A stretch of DNA of 64,000 nt from Streptomyces cavernae (GCF_004023625.1 NZ_ML137711.1:83197-147196); one strand, 5' to 3'. Positions 7,771 through 18,000 are shown, counted from the first letter of the stretch. The notes: a model not told the origin generated them from the sequence alone. Program-made: numbers and translations.

Positions 7771-9288
7771 TTGGGCTTCGCGGAGAAGCGCGGAAACTAC
7801 TGGCGCGGCCGATACAAGACCGCGCCCGGCAAGCACAACACGGTCGTCGACGACAACGGCAAAGCGATCCGTTTCGCCACCAAGGGCGAGGCCCAGCGCG
7901 CCGCGAGCGAGGCCGAGAACAAGTACCGGCGCGGTGAGTGGCGCGACCCGGCACTCGGCCAGGAGACCTTCGGCGAGTACGCGAACCGCTGGTACGAGGC
8001 CCAGGACCTGGCCGCCTCGACCATGCAGAACTACAAGCGCCACATCGAGGAGCACCTGCTCCCCGACTTCGAGGACAAGGCGCTCGCCGGCATCCTCCGC
8101 ACGGACGTCGACCTGTGGGAGAAGAAGGAGAAGGCCGTCTACGCGGCCTCCAGCGTCAAGACCTGGCGCTCGACGCTCCACCTGATCTTCGAGGACGCGA
8201 TCGACGAGGGCTTGATCACGTCCAACCCGGCCGCCCGACGGCGCGGACGCGGCAAGCGCGCTGGCCGCTCCCGCGACCGCGGCCCGGAGAAGGTTGTCAC
8301 CGACGCGCTCGGCATCCTGCTGACCGCCGAACGGGCCGCCCTGCTCTCGGGCCGCGACGACGAGTTCGTCGCCGTGGTCCTCAAGGGCTACACCGGCATG
8401 CGATGGGGCGAGATCGTCGGCTTGGAGGCGGAGTTCGCCCGCCCCGGCTCGATCCGCGTCGAGTGGCAGCTGTACGAACTCGACACCGGCGAGCTGGTGC
8501 GCTGCCCGCCCAAGGACGACAGCTACCGCAAGATCGACGCGATGGACTGGCTGTCGGCCCTGGTCGCCAACCACGTCGCCCGCACGAAGCCGATCCCCTG
8601 CCCGTGTCACGGCAAGACGTACGTCTTCCGCGGGCAGGGCGCGGCTCGCCCCGGCGGCCACCAGGGCGCGAAGCTCGTCGACGTCGCGCGCCGCGCCGGC
8701 GTCTCGACGGGCACGGTGTCCAACGTCCTCAACCACCCCGACCGAGTCACCGAAGCCAAACGGTTGAGGGTGGAGCAGGCCATCGCGGACCTGGGGTTCG
8801 TGCGCGGCGGCCCGGTCTCGGAGCATGCTGCCCACTGGCGCCGAAACGGCTTCGCGACGTGGCTGTTCACCCCGGCGGTCTCCGGCTGGTACCCGAAGAA
8901 GGCACCGCAACCGGCCCGCCCTGTACCGCTGCTCGGCGAGCCATGGCCAGGCGTCCCGGCCCGAGGACGCGGTGCTGGCGACCGGGCCGACGCCTGCTGG
9001 CTCCCGATCGCCAAGGGCCTCACACCCCATGGCCTTCGCCACACCCACCGGACCGTGATGGAGGACCTCGGCACCGCGAAGGTCCTTATGGACGACCGCA
9101 TGGGCCACATCGACGGCTCGGTCTCGGCGCGCTACGCCCACGTCACCCCCGGCATGCGCAAGCGCCTCATGCTCGGACTGACCCAGCAGTGGGAGTCGGC
9201 GCTCGACGCCCGCCTGGCGATGAGCCCTCACTCGCCGGTGAGTGTCCTCGACACGCTATTGCGAGCGCGCCGTGAAGAGGTGGAATAG
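7771..9288 (+). CDS. int: Tyrosine recombinase (integrase) with an inserted LacI-type HTH
   Basis: 505 residues starting at TTG 7771 behind an AGGAAG-type ribosome binding site. An arm-binding domain (about residues 1-60) and a SAM-like core-binding domain (TFGEYANRWYEAQDLAASTM) precede the catalytic domain. The visible catalytic set is R211 (TGMRWGE), H420 and R423 (HGLRH), H446 (MGHID) and nucleophile Y455 (SARYAHV). Residues about 299-346 are unusual: KLVDVARRAGVSTGTVSNVL followed by NHPDRVTEAKRLRVEQAI is a LacI-family HTH inserted between the catalytic arginine and the HxxR box. It should integrate the element at an att site, most likely the tRNA-Pro to the right. Family call firm; role of the insert unknown. 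Confidence 0.9.
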   Translation: MGFAEKRGNYWRGRYKTAPGKHNTVVDDNGKAIRFATKGEAQRAASEAENKYRRGEWRDPALGQETFGEYANRWYEAQDLAASTMQNYKRHIEEHLLPDFEDKALAGILRTDVDLWEKKEKAVYAASSVKTWRSTLHLIFEDAIDEGLITSNPAARRRGRGKRAGRSRDRGPEKVVTDALGILLTAERAALLSGRDDEFVAVVLKGYTGMRWGEIVGLEAEFARPGSIRVEWQLYELDTGELVRCPPKDDSYRKIDAMDWLSALVANHVARTKPIPCPCHGKTYVFRGQGAARPGGHQGAKLVDVARRAGVSTGTVSNVLNHPDRVTEAKRLRVEQAIADLGFVRGGPVSEHAAHWRRNGFATWLFTPAVSGWYPKKAPQPARPVPLLGEPWPGVPARGRGAGDRADACWLPIAKGLTPHGLRHTHRTVMEDLGTAKVLMDDRMGHIDGSVSARYAHVTPGMRKRLMLGLTQQWESALDARLAMSPHSPVSVLDTLLRARREEVE

Positions 9289-9316
9289 CGGGAGATGAGG
9301 ATGCATACGATGCGGC

Positions 9317-9353
9317 GACAGGGCCTCGACCGGAACACGGTCGAGGCCCTGTC
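9317..9353. terminator. Bidirectional terminator hairpin after int
   Basis: Perfect 15-bp arms GACAGGGCCTCGACC (9317-9331) and GGTCGAGGCCCTGTC (9339-9353) with a 7-base loop. It sits between the convergent integrase and HNH genes. There is no T-run, as is usual in Streptomyces. Confidence 0.75.
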
Positions 9354-9383
9354 ACGCGTGGGTTGCCTCCTGAGCACACCGGG

Positions 9384-10277
9384 TCAGGCGGCGGTGGGGC
9401 GTGGGCTGCCGTGGAAGACCTGGCTGGTGTGCCAGGAGCGGTGGGCCGCCGCGATGGGCCGGGCGCCGGGTTGGGGGCCGATGAGCGGACGGCCCGCGAG
9501 TGCTGTGACATGCTCTCGGGCAGCCTGGCTGCGGCCGATGAATTGCTGCGAGACCAGGATGCGGTGGCCGTCGCCTATGCCGAGGACGCCCTTGTCGAAG
9601 AGCTTGTGGTGCAGCGAGCACAAGCACAGCCCGTTGTCGACGTCGTCCGGGCCATCGAACGCCCACCAGCGCACGTGCGCGGCCTCCAGTCCGACGGGCG
9701 CCGTGCCGATCATGCCGTCGTAGCCGCAGAAGGCGCACTGGTACTCGTACGCGGTCAGCACCATCTCCCGCATCCGGCGGTCCCGCTGCCGCCTTCCGGG
9801 CGCTGCCAGAACGTCGGTCTCCGCCAGCTCCAGTTCTAGGCTCACCGCGTCGCACAGGTCCTGGTGCAGTGACGCTGGGAAGTGCAGATCCAGCAGCACC
9901 CTGGCCATGCGGCCCAGCAGCGACGGTTCCCGCCGGAGCGCCACCTGAAGGTCCGGGGCCAGCCGCCCAGTGGCCCGGCTGGCCCGCAGTTCCCGCACCC
10001 CGGTGCCTGGGCTGCCGACGCCGTGCTCGGTCCGCACTTCCCACACCCCGTCGCTGACCAGATGGTGGAAGGGATAGGCGGGCGTGGTCCCACGCGGCGG
10101 ACCGTACTCCACCAGCAGCTGCTTCAGATCCGACTCCACTGCGCTGTACGGCAACTCGTCCGCGGCATCCGCCTGAAAACGGCCCAGCGCGTACAGCAGC
10201 AGCAACGGCTTGTGCGGCGCCCGCACCCCGTCCCGGCTCCACTGCCTCAGCTTCGCGGCACGCTCCAGCCAATCCAT
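9384..10277 (-). CDS. Phosphorothioate-DNA-binding HNH restriction endonuclease (SBD-HNH type)
   Basis: 297 residues starting at ATG 10277 (MDWLERAAKLRQWSRDGVRA). The N-terminal two-thirds match the sulfur-binding-domain family of SprMcrA/ScoMcrA-like proteins (APHKPLLLLYALGRF, YGPPRGTTPAYPFHHLVSDG). The C-terminus is an HNH nuclease (YEYQCAFCGYDG, LEAAHVRWWAFDG, NGLCLCSLHHKLFD) with zinc-knuckle cysteines. Such enzymes cut DNA carrying phosphorothioate links, made by Dnd systems, and so exclude modified incoming DNA. No dnd genes are seen here, which is consistent with that role. It follows the DUF4041 gene by 31 bases on the same strand and probably shares its transcript. Start chosen by family N-terminus. 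Confidence 0.85.
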   Translation of the reverse strand: MDWLERAAKLRQWSRDGVRAPHKPLLLLYALGRFQADAADELPYSAVESDLKQLLVEYGPPRGTTPAYPFHHLVSDGVWEVRTEHGVGSPGTGVRELRASRATGRLAPDLQVALRREPSLLGRMARVLLDLHFPASLHQDLCDAVSLELELAETDVLAAPGRRQRDRRMREMVLTAYEYQCAFCGYDGMIGTAPVGLEAAHVRWWAFDGPDDVDNGLCLCSLHHKLFDKGVLGIGDGHRILVSQQFIGRSQAAREHVTALAGRPLIGPQPGARPIAAAHRSWHTSQVFHGSPRPTAA

Positions 10278-10308
10278 GACCGTGATCGTAGTGATGCTTC
10301 GCCGCACA

Positions 10309-11952
10309 TCACGCTGTCCGGGCTGCAACTCCTCCTGCGCCTGCGGCAGGCGCACCGGCTTCGCCCATGCGCCTGCCGGCCCGCCATTCCAACGCCTGTG
10401 GTTCCTCGGTGAACTCGATCAGATGCTGTCCGGCGAACCGTTGCAGCGCATCGCGCACCTCCGCCGGGGTGGCATAGAAGAACTCCTTCCGGCTGTTGAC
10501 CTGGTTGACCCGCTGCGAGGCGAACTGCCGGTGAAGTTCCGTCTCCAGGCCGACCGCGTCCTTGCTGAAGATCAACGCATGGACGTCGAAGCGGAAGGGC
10601 ACGGCCGCGCCGCTCAACTCGTAGACGCGTTCCAAAGGTTCGAGCCGACGCGTCATGCCGATCTTCACCATACGATCGCCGAAGGCACCGATGTTCGAGA
10701 TGACGTACACATAGCCGGCGCGGACGTTCGCTGCGCGGGACTCGACGTCCTGCAGAGCGTTCTCGATCTCGGCCAGTTTGGCCTGCATCTCCGCCACACC
10801 CGCCTCGTCGCCGCGCTCGCGCAGGCGTTCAAGCGCCGCCTGATAGTGGCCGAGTTCTTTGTTCAGCTTCTCGCGCTGCCGGTCGAGTTCCCGCTGGACA
10901 GCGGCCTCCTCGCGCTCCCGTGCGCGCACCTCGCGCTGGGCCTCCTTCTCCTCTTCCTTCTTCTGCAGGAAGTCGGCGGTGAGTTCCAACTCCCGTACGC
11001 GCGCGTTGTGGTACTCGTCGGCGATCCGGATGTGCATGGTGGCGCCCAGCTTGGCGATCGTCTCGCGGCTCTTGAAGAGCCGGTCCACCAGGGAGCTCAG
11101 CCGGTGCGGCCGCATCGACCGCACGGCGTAATCGGCTTCGGCGTTGTAGGCACGCAGCATGAGCTTCGAGAAGTCGCGGACCATCTTCTGGCCTTCGCGC
11201 TTGGAGCCGTTGACCGTCCAGTCAGTGGCCGCCTGGACGGCGCGGCCCGCACGGGCGAGCGTCTTGATCTCGTTCTGCAGTGTGTCGAGCCGGCTGCGGT
11301 AGGCGATCGCGTCGTGCAGCGCATGCCGGTAGGCATAGATCCCGGCCTCCTGCAGCATGGCGGTCTCGTCGGCGTTGACGATCCGGGCCTGCAGTTCGGC
11401 GAGCCGTCGCTCGGCGTCGAATACGTCCTTGCGGTGCCGGTCGGCCTCCTTGCGGACCCGCTCGGTCTCTTTCGCCGTCCGGCGCGCGTCGTCGAGGATC
11501 TCCTTCGCCGTCTCGCGTGCGTCTTTGAGGATCCCGTCGGCCTCCTCGGCGGCTTCGGCGGACGCCTTTTCACGCAGCGCGGCGGCCTCCGCCTCGACCT
11601 GCCGTACGAGGCCAGCGACCCGCGCGGCATCCAGCCCCTGTGTCCTTGCGATCCACGCCCGCAGCTCTTCGGCCTCGGACACGGCATCCGCACGACGCCG
11701 CCCGAACAGCCCGCCCTTCCGTTGCGATGGCACCGCCGTCGTGCTCCCGGGAGCGGCCGCGGCTGGCACCGCAGAGCCTGCGGCAGGACCGACTGCGAGA
11801 GCGCCGGTGGCGGAGTCGCCCTCAGGAACCCACAGCTGCCATCCCGTCGGCAGCGGGGGCCACGAGGGGTCGGGTCGCCAGTCCGGTGGCGGCGTCCATC
11901 CCGCGGGTGGCACAGGCCAACCCGGCGGCGGATTGAAACGGTAAGTACTCAT
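10309..11952 (-). CDS. DUF4041 coiled-coil protein with C-terminal GIY-YIG (T5orf172) domain
   Basis: 547 residues from ATG 11952. Residues 1-50 are a Pro/Trp repeat (FNPPPGWPVPPAGWTPPPDW) like actinobacterial DUF2510-type tails. A long coiled coil follows (about 110-190: AAALREKASAEAAEEADGIL), then the DUF4041 region (AYNAEADYAVRSMRPHRLSS), another coiled coil, and a GIY-YIG-like module (AGYVYVISNIGAFGDRMVKI, then LEPLERVYELSGAAVPFRFD, with terminal KEFFYATPAEVRDAL). DUF4041/T5orf172 proteins occur in phages and defence neighbourhoods; nuclease activity is plausible but unproven. It is upstream of the phosphorothioate-dependent HNH gene and probably cotranscribed with it. Confidence 0.8.
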   Translation of the reverse strand: MSTYRFNPPPGWPVPPAGWTPPPDWRPDPSWPPLPTGWQLWVPEGDSATGALAVGPAAGSAVPAAAAPGSTTAVPSQRKGGLFGRRRADAVSEAEELRAWIARTQGLDAARVAGLVRQVEAEAAALREKASAEAAEEADGILKDARETAKEILDDARRTAKETERVRKEADRHRKDVFDAERRLAELQARIVNADETAMLQEAGIYAYRHALHDAIAYRSRLDTLQNEIKTLARAGRAVQAATDWTVNGSKREGQKMVRDFSKLMLRAYNAEADYAVRSMRPHRLSSLVDRLFKSRETIAKLGATMHIRIADEYHNARVRELELTADFLQKKEEEKEAQREVRAREREEAAVQRELDRQREKLNKELGHYQAALERLRERGDEAGVAEMQAKLAEIENALQDVESRAANVRAGYVYVISNIGAFGDRMVKIGMTRRLEPLERVYELSGAAVPFRFDVHALIFSKDAVGLETELHRQFASQRVNQVNSRKEFFYATPAEVRDALQRFAGQHLIEFTEEPQALEWRAGRRMGEAGAPAAGAGGVAARTA

Positions 11953-12290
11953 TCCCCACCCCCTCGCCCCTGTGGCTCCCCAGCACACAGGGCGCCGGAC
12001 AATTCCGGCAAACATAGAGTGACATTTTCTTGGTGATCAGCCACCCGATCACCCGCGTATTCCACTTCGTAACCGTCCTGTGGCCGTGCGTGAGGGCTTC
12101 TCTGAAGGAGGGACACGGGTTCCATGTCGAACGCGACAAAGTCGCTGCTGTGCCCCTGGCGGTCGCTGCCGGGGGCACAGCTATCTCCCGCGATGCTTCG
12201 CCGGGCGGGCGCCAGCCTGGTGAGGAGCTCGCGCCGGTAGTTATGGCAAACACCCGGTGACGGGGCCAACAGACCTGGCTCAATAGGCAC
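11953..12290. other. Divergent intergenic region, no confident gene
   Basis: 338 bases between the start of the DUF4041 gene (leftward) and the 12291 gene (rightward), so it must hold two promoters. A 37-codon plus-strand frame from ATG 12124, behind a GGAGGGAC ribosome binding site, is possible but matches nothing I know. No inverted repeat stood out. Confidence 0.35.
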
Positions 12291-13133
12291 ATGGAGATTG
12301 GCGAGCACTGGGCATACCGCGCACGGCCGAAGGAACTGGGCGGCGCGGTTCGCCAGGTGGAGGTCGTTCGAGTGGGCGGCCCTGGCAGGTCTGGTTGGAT
12401 CCACGTGCGGTTTCTCGGAGGCGACGACGCCGGTCTGCAGGAATGGGTCAGTCCCGACTCTCTCGTAGCACCGTGGGCGGATGTCGATACGTTCCGCGCG
12501 GATGACGCGGCCGAGTTGGCACTGGTCGAGGCATCCCGCCATGTCCGGGGCACCACGGAGTTCGAGGCCACGCGCATGATCCTCGGGTTCGTCCGCCCGA
12601 AGAACAGGCTGCGCCTACGCCGAACCGTGGCGGACGCGGGAGTTCTGGAGCTGAGCCGCCTCGACGAGACGGCACCACTCATCGGCATCGACGCTGCCGA
12701 ACTCCGTGGCGACGCCATGGTGTACGAGAACCGCCACGGCATGTGCCTGGCCGGGTGGCAGGTCACCGAGCGCATCGCCCGCCAGGTCGCCGGCCGCCTC
12801 GCCGACGAGATCCTTCCGGAGGTCGACCGCAAGCAACAGGACATCGAGCAGGAGCGCGCCCAGCCCTCCTGGTACTCCTACAGTCGGCGGGACGAGCGCA
12901 AGTTGGACGCGGAGGCGGCCGTCCTGCGAACCGTCCGGGTGTGGTGCGGCCAAGACAAGGCCGACCGCTACGACGAGTTGGTTGCCCTACGCGCCGAGGT
13001 CATCCGGCTCGGGGAGCTGGTCGAGAAAGCGGTTAAGGCCCTACGCGACCGCGGCCACGGCGTTATCGCCTCCACCCTTGAGCGCGACCTTGGCGTCCAT
13101 ATCTCCAGCCTTGATCCTGATGTGCGTCGATGA
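12291..13133 (+). CDS. Unknown 280-residue protein
   Basis: I do not recognise a family. The N-terminus (MEIGEHWAYRARPKELGGAV, then VEVVRVGGPGRSGWIHVRFL) reads like a small beta-barrel (Tudor/SH3-like). The C-terminal half is helical, with a segment rich in charged residues (WYSYSRRDERKLDAEAAVLR) and a closing coiled-coil-like helix (RLGELVEKAVKALRDRGHGV). It has no signal peptide or membrane segment. It converges on, and overlaps by 71 bases tail-to-tail, the 13063-14739 gene. Lying between a restriction-type operon and a large GHKL ATPase, it may be part of a defence island; that is inference from location only. Confidence 0.65.
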   Translation: MEIGEHWAYRARPKELGGAVRQVEVVRVGGPGRSGWIHVRFLGGDDAGLQEWVSPDSLVAPWADVDTFRADDAAELALVEASRHVRGTTEFEATRMILGFVRPKNRLRLRRTVADAGVLELSRLDETAPLIGIDAAELRGDAMVYENRHGMCLAGWQVTERIARQVAGRLADEILPEVDRKQQDIEQERAQPSWYSYSRRDERKLDAEAAVLRTVRVWCGQDKADRYDELVALRAEVIRLGELVEKAVKALRDRGHGVIASTLERDLGVHISSLDPDVRR

Positions 13134-14739
13134 GACCGCGCCATGGATCTGGCTCCGCCTTGGGTGGCGTCGGCTGAGTAGCGGGCTTCTTCTCCTTCTC
13201 CGGCCGGTGTGGGTGCCAGCCGTCGAGGAATGGCCGCAGTTGATCTCCCGTCGGGGCCGCGTGGAAGTTGAGAGAAGCCAGGCCCTCGCCGCTCAGGGTG
13301 GGGTCGAGCCGGTCGGCCTCTGCCTTGCCCCAAGCCGACCACTCCCGCAGCCGCTCGCCTTCGAGGGCGTCTTCCGATGCGGCGGCGGCTTCGTCGAGAG
13401 CGGCACAGAACGTCCGGATCTCCCCTGCGGCCTGCCACTGCTCAAGGGCCGTGCCGAAGTGCTCGGCACGCACCGCGTGAACCGCCTTGATCGAAGCGAC
13501 ACTGACAGCGGCCTCCCATTCCCGTCGCTCGCGTTCCTCCTGCTCCGCTTCCAGCCGCCGGCGCTCTGCCTCCTGCCGCTCTCGTTCCTCTCGCAGACGC
13601 CGCTGCTCCGCCTCACGTTCCAGCCGAGCTCGCTCCTGCTCCTCCGCGCGCGCCTTCAACGCCCGGAAGACTGAGCCGATCTGTTCCTCCAAGGGTTTTT
13701 TGGCGGTGTCGGCCCACTCCTTCTTCCAGCCGTAGCTGTGGCCGTAGCCGTAGCCCGAGTGCTGGCCAACCACCAGCTCCAGCTCGCCGCACGGCTCGAA
13801 CTTGTGCGCCGGGGTGACCCGCTGCCAGTCGTACGTACGGCGGCCGGGCTGTTTGGGCACGTACCGGACCTGCTTCTGCCGCTCGCGGAAGCTGATCTCG
13901 TACGTTCTGCCGTGGACGGTGAGCAGCGGCCTCGGCTGCTTGCGCTTCTTGGATACCGCGATCTCGCCGTACCGCGCGAGAGCCTGCTCGGCGAGCAGCC
14001 GGAGCAGCGCGAGCACTCTCGGCAGTACCTCCTCGGAGATCTCGAAGGCGCTGTGGTCCGCGGTGACCGCGGTGACCACGTCCTCGACGTCGGTGATCAC
14101 ACGGCTGCGTGCCAGGCGGATACGGTTCCACTCGGTGTCGTCCTCACCGGTCACCCGGAGCAGGCCGAGGAAGAAATCTCCCTTCGCTCGCCCGCTGTAC
14201 TTCAGGTGGTACCCCTCCGGAGCGCACTGCCGCGCCGCGTCGAAAGCTCTCCGATACCGTGCCCGTTCCGCGTCGCTGGGGTCCGGGACCCGAAGGAATC
14301 GTCCGGCTTCTTGCACCTGCGCGATCAGCGCCGCCCCCACTTCCGCTGGTGACGGGCGTGCGGGTTTCACGGCACGCTGCGGGGTCGGCTTCTTCTCTGG
14401 CGGGGGAGCGGCGTCCTGCTGAGGGCGAAGAGCAACCGGCGCCTCGGCTCCAGGGGCCGCCGAACGAGGTTTGCGTGGGACTGGCTCGGGGCGGTCGGGA
14501 TGATGCCCATGCTCAAGGTAGAAGCATCCCGCGTCGGTGATCTCCGCCTGCCACCTCCCGTTCTTCCTAGGCATAGTGATCAGGCCCCGGTCCTTGAGCG
14601 CGCGGGCGGTGATGGCGAGCTCGGGGCTGTCCGACGTGACGGGGTCGGTTCCGGCCCCGATGCGGGTGAGGAGCGCGAGCTGCCGGTCGTTTAACGGAGA
14701 CCAAGGGTGCATGGCGATCGTCGTACCGTCTGTGGTCAC
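13063..14739 (-). CDS. Unknown protein: winged-helix-like N-terminus plus long coiled coil
   Basis: 558 residues from GTG 14739; ATG 14712 (MHPWSPLNDRQL) is an equally good start. Residues ~13-75 (LNDRQLALLTRIGAGTDPVT, then ALKDRGLITMPRKNGRWQAE) look like a winged-helix DNA-binding domain. The middle carries a conserved-looking globular part (APEGYHLKYSGRAKGDFFLG). Residues ~365-420 are a nearly continuous Arg/Glu coiled coil (EQERARLEREAEQRRLREER). It is cytosolic, with no membrane segment. Similar unannotated proteins occur in streptomycetes, but I cannot name a function. Its 3' end overlaps the 12291 gene by 71 bases on the opposite strand. Confidence 0.7.
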   Translation of the reverse strand: MTTDGTTIAMHPWSPLNDRQLALLTRIGAGTDPVTSDSPELAITARALKDRGLITMPRKNGRWQAEITDAGCFYLEHGHHPDRPEPVPRKPRSAAPGAEAPVALRPQQDAAPPPEKKPTPQRAVKPARPSPAEVGAALIAQVQEAGRFLRVPDPSDAERARYRRAFDAARQCAPEGYHLKYSGRAKGDFFLGLLRVTGEDDTEWNRIRLARSRVITDVEDVVTAVTADHSAFEISEEVLPRVLALLRLLAEQALARYGEIAVSKKRKQPRPLLTVHGRTYEISFRERQKQVRYVPKQPGRRTYDWQRVTPAHKFEPCGELELVVGQHSGYGYGHSYGWKKEWADTAKKPLEEQIGSVFRALKARAEEQERARLEREAEQRRLREERERQEAERRRLEAEQEERERREWEAAVSVASIKAVHAVRAEHFGTALEQWQAAGEIRTFCAALDEAAAASEDALEGERLREWSAWGKAEADRLDPTLSGEGLASLNFHAAPTGDQLRPFLDGWHPHRPEKEKKPATQPTPPKAEPDPWRGLIDAHQDQGWRYGRQGRAQGWRR

Positions 14740-15077
14740 CTCGGCACAAGCCGTACAGGCTATTCGTCTTGGTGACCCACGAGTTCAAGGGGTACGAGTG
14801 CGTCAGCGGCCGGCGCCCTTAGCATGCTGGTCTGACAATCAGGCCCCAGGATCAGGTGATTTCGGTCGTTCACCCGCCGCGGCGTGAGCTGATACCCGTG
14901 TGCTTGTGCGGACCGCAGCGCACGGTCTGCGCTGTGGCTCAAGGGGTGACTCGCGCGCTGTGCTGCCGGCCTTTGGCGCAATTTCGCCGGTCGTAGCCAG
15001 ACAGAGCGTCATCTGCCCTGAGGCTTTGCCAGGGCGCGGGGGCGCTCTTGAAAACAGCCCATGGGGAGGAGATCCGG
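14740..15077. other. Divergent intergenic region before the GHKL ATPase gene
   Basis: 338 bases between two divergent starts. It should contain both promoters, but I see no clear operator or gene. The right end holds a strong ribosome binding site, GGGGAGGAG at 15063-15071, which decides the GTG 15078 start. Confidence 0.4.
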
Positions 15078-18000
15078 GTGAACGAGGGCGAGGAGCTCAT
15101 CGCGGCGGTGGAAGCGCTGCTGTCGGATCCGCGTACGGATCCGGGCATCGATGTCGAGACCGCTGAACAAGCCGCTCGCGCGGTGGGGCTCCTCGATGAG
15201 GGACTTCAGAATGGGCCCGGTGTCTTCCGGCTGATGGCCGAGGGAGGGCAGAGGGGCGCCGAAACGCTGTCATCGGACCGTCTGCAAGTCCTGTCTGAGA
15301 TGGTGCAGAACGCCGATGACATGGGGGCTACCCAAGTCCGGTTCATCTGGCGCCCCGAAGAGTTGTTGATCGCCCATGATGGCAAGGGCGTACGACTGGC
15401 CGACATCCTGCTGCTCGGCCTGCCATGGCTCAGCGGGAAGACCTCCGACGCGGAGGCCACAGGGCGATTCGGCATCGGCCTGGCGACCTTGCGGGCCCTC
15501 GCGACCACTTGGGAGGTGCACTGTCACCCCTTCCACGTGCGGTTCGCCGACCTGTCCATTCGGGCGGTCGAGCCGCTGGTGGTGCCGGAGCAAGTCGCGG
15601 GGCCCGAGTGGACGGTCTTCCGAATCCCTCTTGCCCGCGACGCACTCTCCGCCCCGGAGCTCTTCGAGTGGTTCGAGACGTGGAACGACAGCTCCTTGCT
15701 CTTTCTCCGGCACGTAAGGCGGGTCGAAGCACTCAGCGACTGCCAGCGGGAGCAGGGAGCTGATGACGAGACACCACCCGTGATGCTCAGGCTGAGCTGG
15801 ACGGAGATCGACCGGCGAAGGCTTCGTATCGACGGTGAGGAAGCGGATGTCCGGGTCCGTGAGGCCCGGACGACCAGTGGGGCACGGTGGCGGGTCTACG
15901 ACGCTCACGTCGCACCGCACGGCACAAGTACCCGTCGGCACAAGGCGGTGGGAGCCTCCATGCCGGTCGCTGTCGCGCTGCCGGTGCACGGACCGGAACT
16001 GGGGAGTGTGCACGCTGGGCTACCGGTGGCCGAGTTGAGAGCCGCAGCTCGCGTGCACGCCCAGTTCGACCCCGTCGTCAGCCGTGAAGGATTCGCCGCC
16101 AGCCGATGGAACGAGGATCTGGTCCCGCTTGTCGCGGACCTCTGGGCCGCTTCTGCCCTCGACGTACTCAGCGTTGTCGAACCGTCGGCTTGGCACCTCA
16201 TCCCGCTGCCTTCGCCCTCCGACCCGTCGTCGCCCTCCCGGCTCCAGGACAGTATCCGTGCGGCGCTGGTCGACCGTTCCCGCACGTGGTTGGCATCCCA
16301 GATCTCCCTGCCTTGCCCGGACGGGACCTCGAAGCCACTGTCGGCGCTCGCAGTCGAGGAGCCGCAGCTGTCGGGGGTGTTGGATGACGAGGACATCGCC
16401 CGGCTGGCCGGGCTGCCGAGTACGTTTCCGCGACGCGCCCGCGACGGTGCCCACCAGTGGCGCGAAGTCCTGACGGACTGGCGCTCTGCAGGCACCGCGG
16501 AACTCGCTGATGAGGTGCGGGTGCGTGACGCGCTCATCTCGCTCGACGACACGGAATACGACATCGGGCAGACCATGCGTCTCACAGCAGTCGCCATCGA
16601 GGCGGACCTCGACTTCCTGCTGTGCAGTCGGCCGTGTGTCATTGCAGTCGATGGTCAGCGTCTGCGGCTGACGGCACCCGGCGTGGCGTTCGCGGAGCCC
16701 CAGGACGCCGAACCACGCGGTACCAGCCCGCTGGACGCCCTGGGTATCGTCGTGAACCTCCATGCCAGTTACGCGGAGAACTCGCAGTGGTCCCGACGTG
16801 TCCTCGACTGGCTGCGGAAACAGGACTGTCTCGTACGGCGCGACGACACCGCAGCTGTACTGCGCCGAATCGAACGGATGGGACGCGCGGGCAGACCAGT
16901 CGGAGGTGACACGGGATGCGGAGTCGAGCAACTCGTGGCCATCCAGACGGCCTTGGGAGAAGTCTCGAAGAAGGTGCGGGAGCGACTCGGTCCCGGAATC
17001 GGACGGGCCGTCCTCCTCGACGGCTACGAGTACGACTCCGACGGCAACGAAAAGCCGTGCAAGGTGCAGCCGGTAGACGCTTACCTTCCCCAAGCGCTCC
17101 AAAGCACAGAAGGAGATCGTTTCGCCGTCGCCGCGGGAAAGACTCCTGGCATCAAGTGGGTGCATCGCTCCTATACCCGCACCCTTCTGTCCCAAGCTCA
17201 GTGCGGGCTGAGCCGTACAGCCTTCCTGCGTCTGCTGGGGGTGGCGGACGCACCCCGGCTTAAGGAGCTTCAGCCAGGCCGGGAGACCAAGGGGTACGAG
17301 GCGGACTCCCGCATCGGTCTGTCGCGCGACTGCTGGCTGTCGCCAACTGCGCGCACGAGGGAGCTGCGCCGATTGGGCGCCGACTACACGCTAGACGACC
17401 GCAGCAGCCCGGACTTGGACGCCGTGGTCCAGCACATTGTCGCCGAGCACAACCCGCAGGATCGCAGACGTCGTACGGCGGCCTTGCTGCAGACGCTTGG
17501 CAGACCCGGCATGATCACCTCCTCCGAACACGCGGACGTACAGGCGGCGGAGGCGTACCACCGATGGAACGTGCGTGGCCAGACGGCAGCCCTCTGGGTC
17601 TGGCGGATCCGGGAGACGGCCTGGTTGGAGGACAGCAGCGGCAAACTTCGCACTCCGCGGCAAGTGCATTTGTGCACGCGCGACGCGCAGGCGCTCTACG
17701 GCCAGGATGACCCTGGGTATCTGCACCCTGCGATCCAACAGACCACGTCCAATCGTATCGATGTCCTGGCAGCTCTCGGAGTGAACGGAGACCCCGACGT
17801 TCCTCAGCTGATCAATCGATTGCGGGATCTTCGGAAACGTTCCACGGGTCCCGGCTCGGTGGACGACCGTCTCAAGGCCGAGGTCTATCTCGTCTATCAG
17901 GCTCTGGCGGGGCGGCTGAGGAGTGAGGCGGCGGGAACGGCCCACAGCGAGCTGCGAAAGAAGGTGCGGGATGCCTTCAGTGGCACCGACTTCGTGCTCA

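Noticed and set aside
12124..12237. 37-codon frame with a good ribosome binding site
   Set aside because: Too short and featureless to support as a gene.
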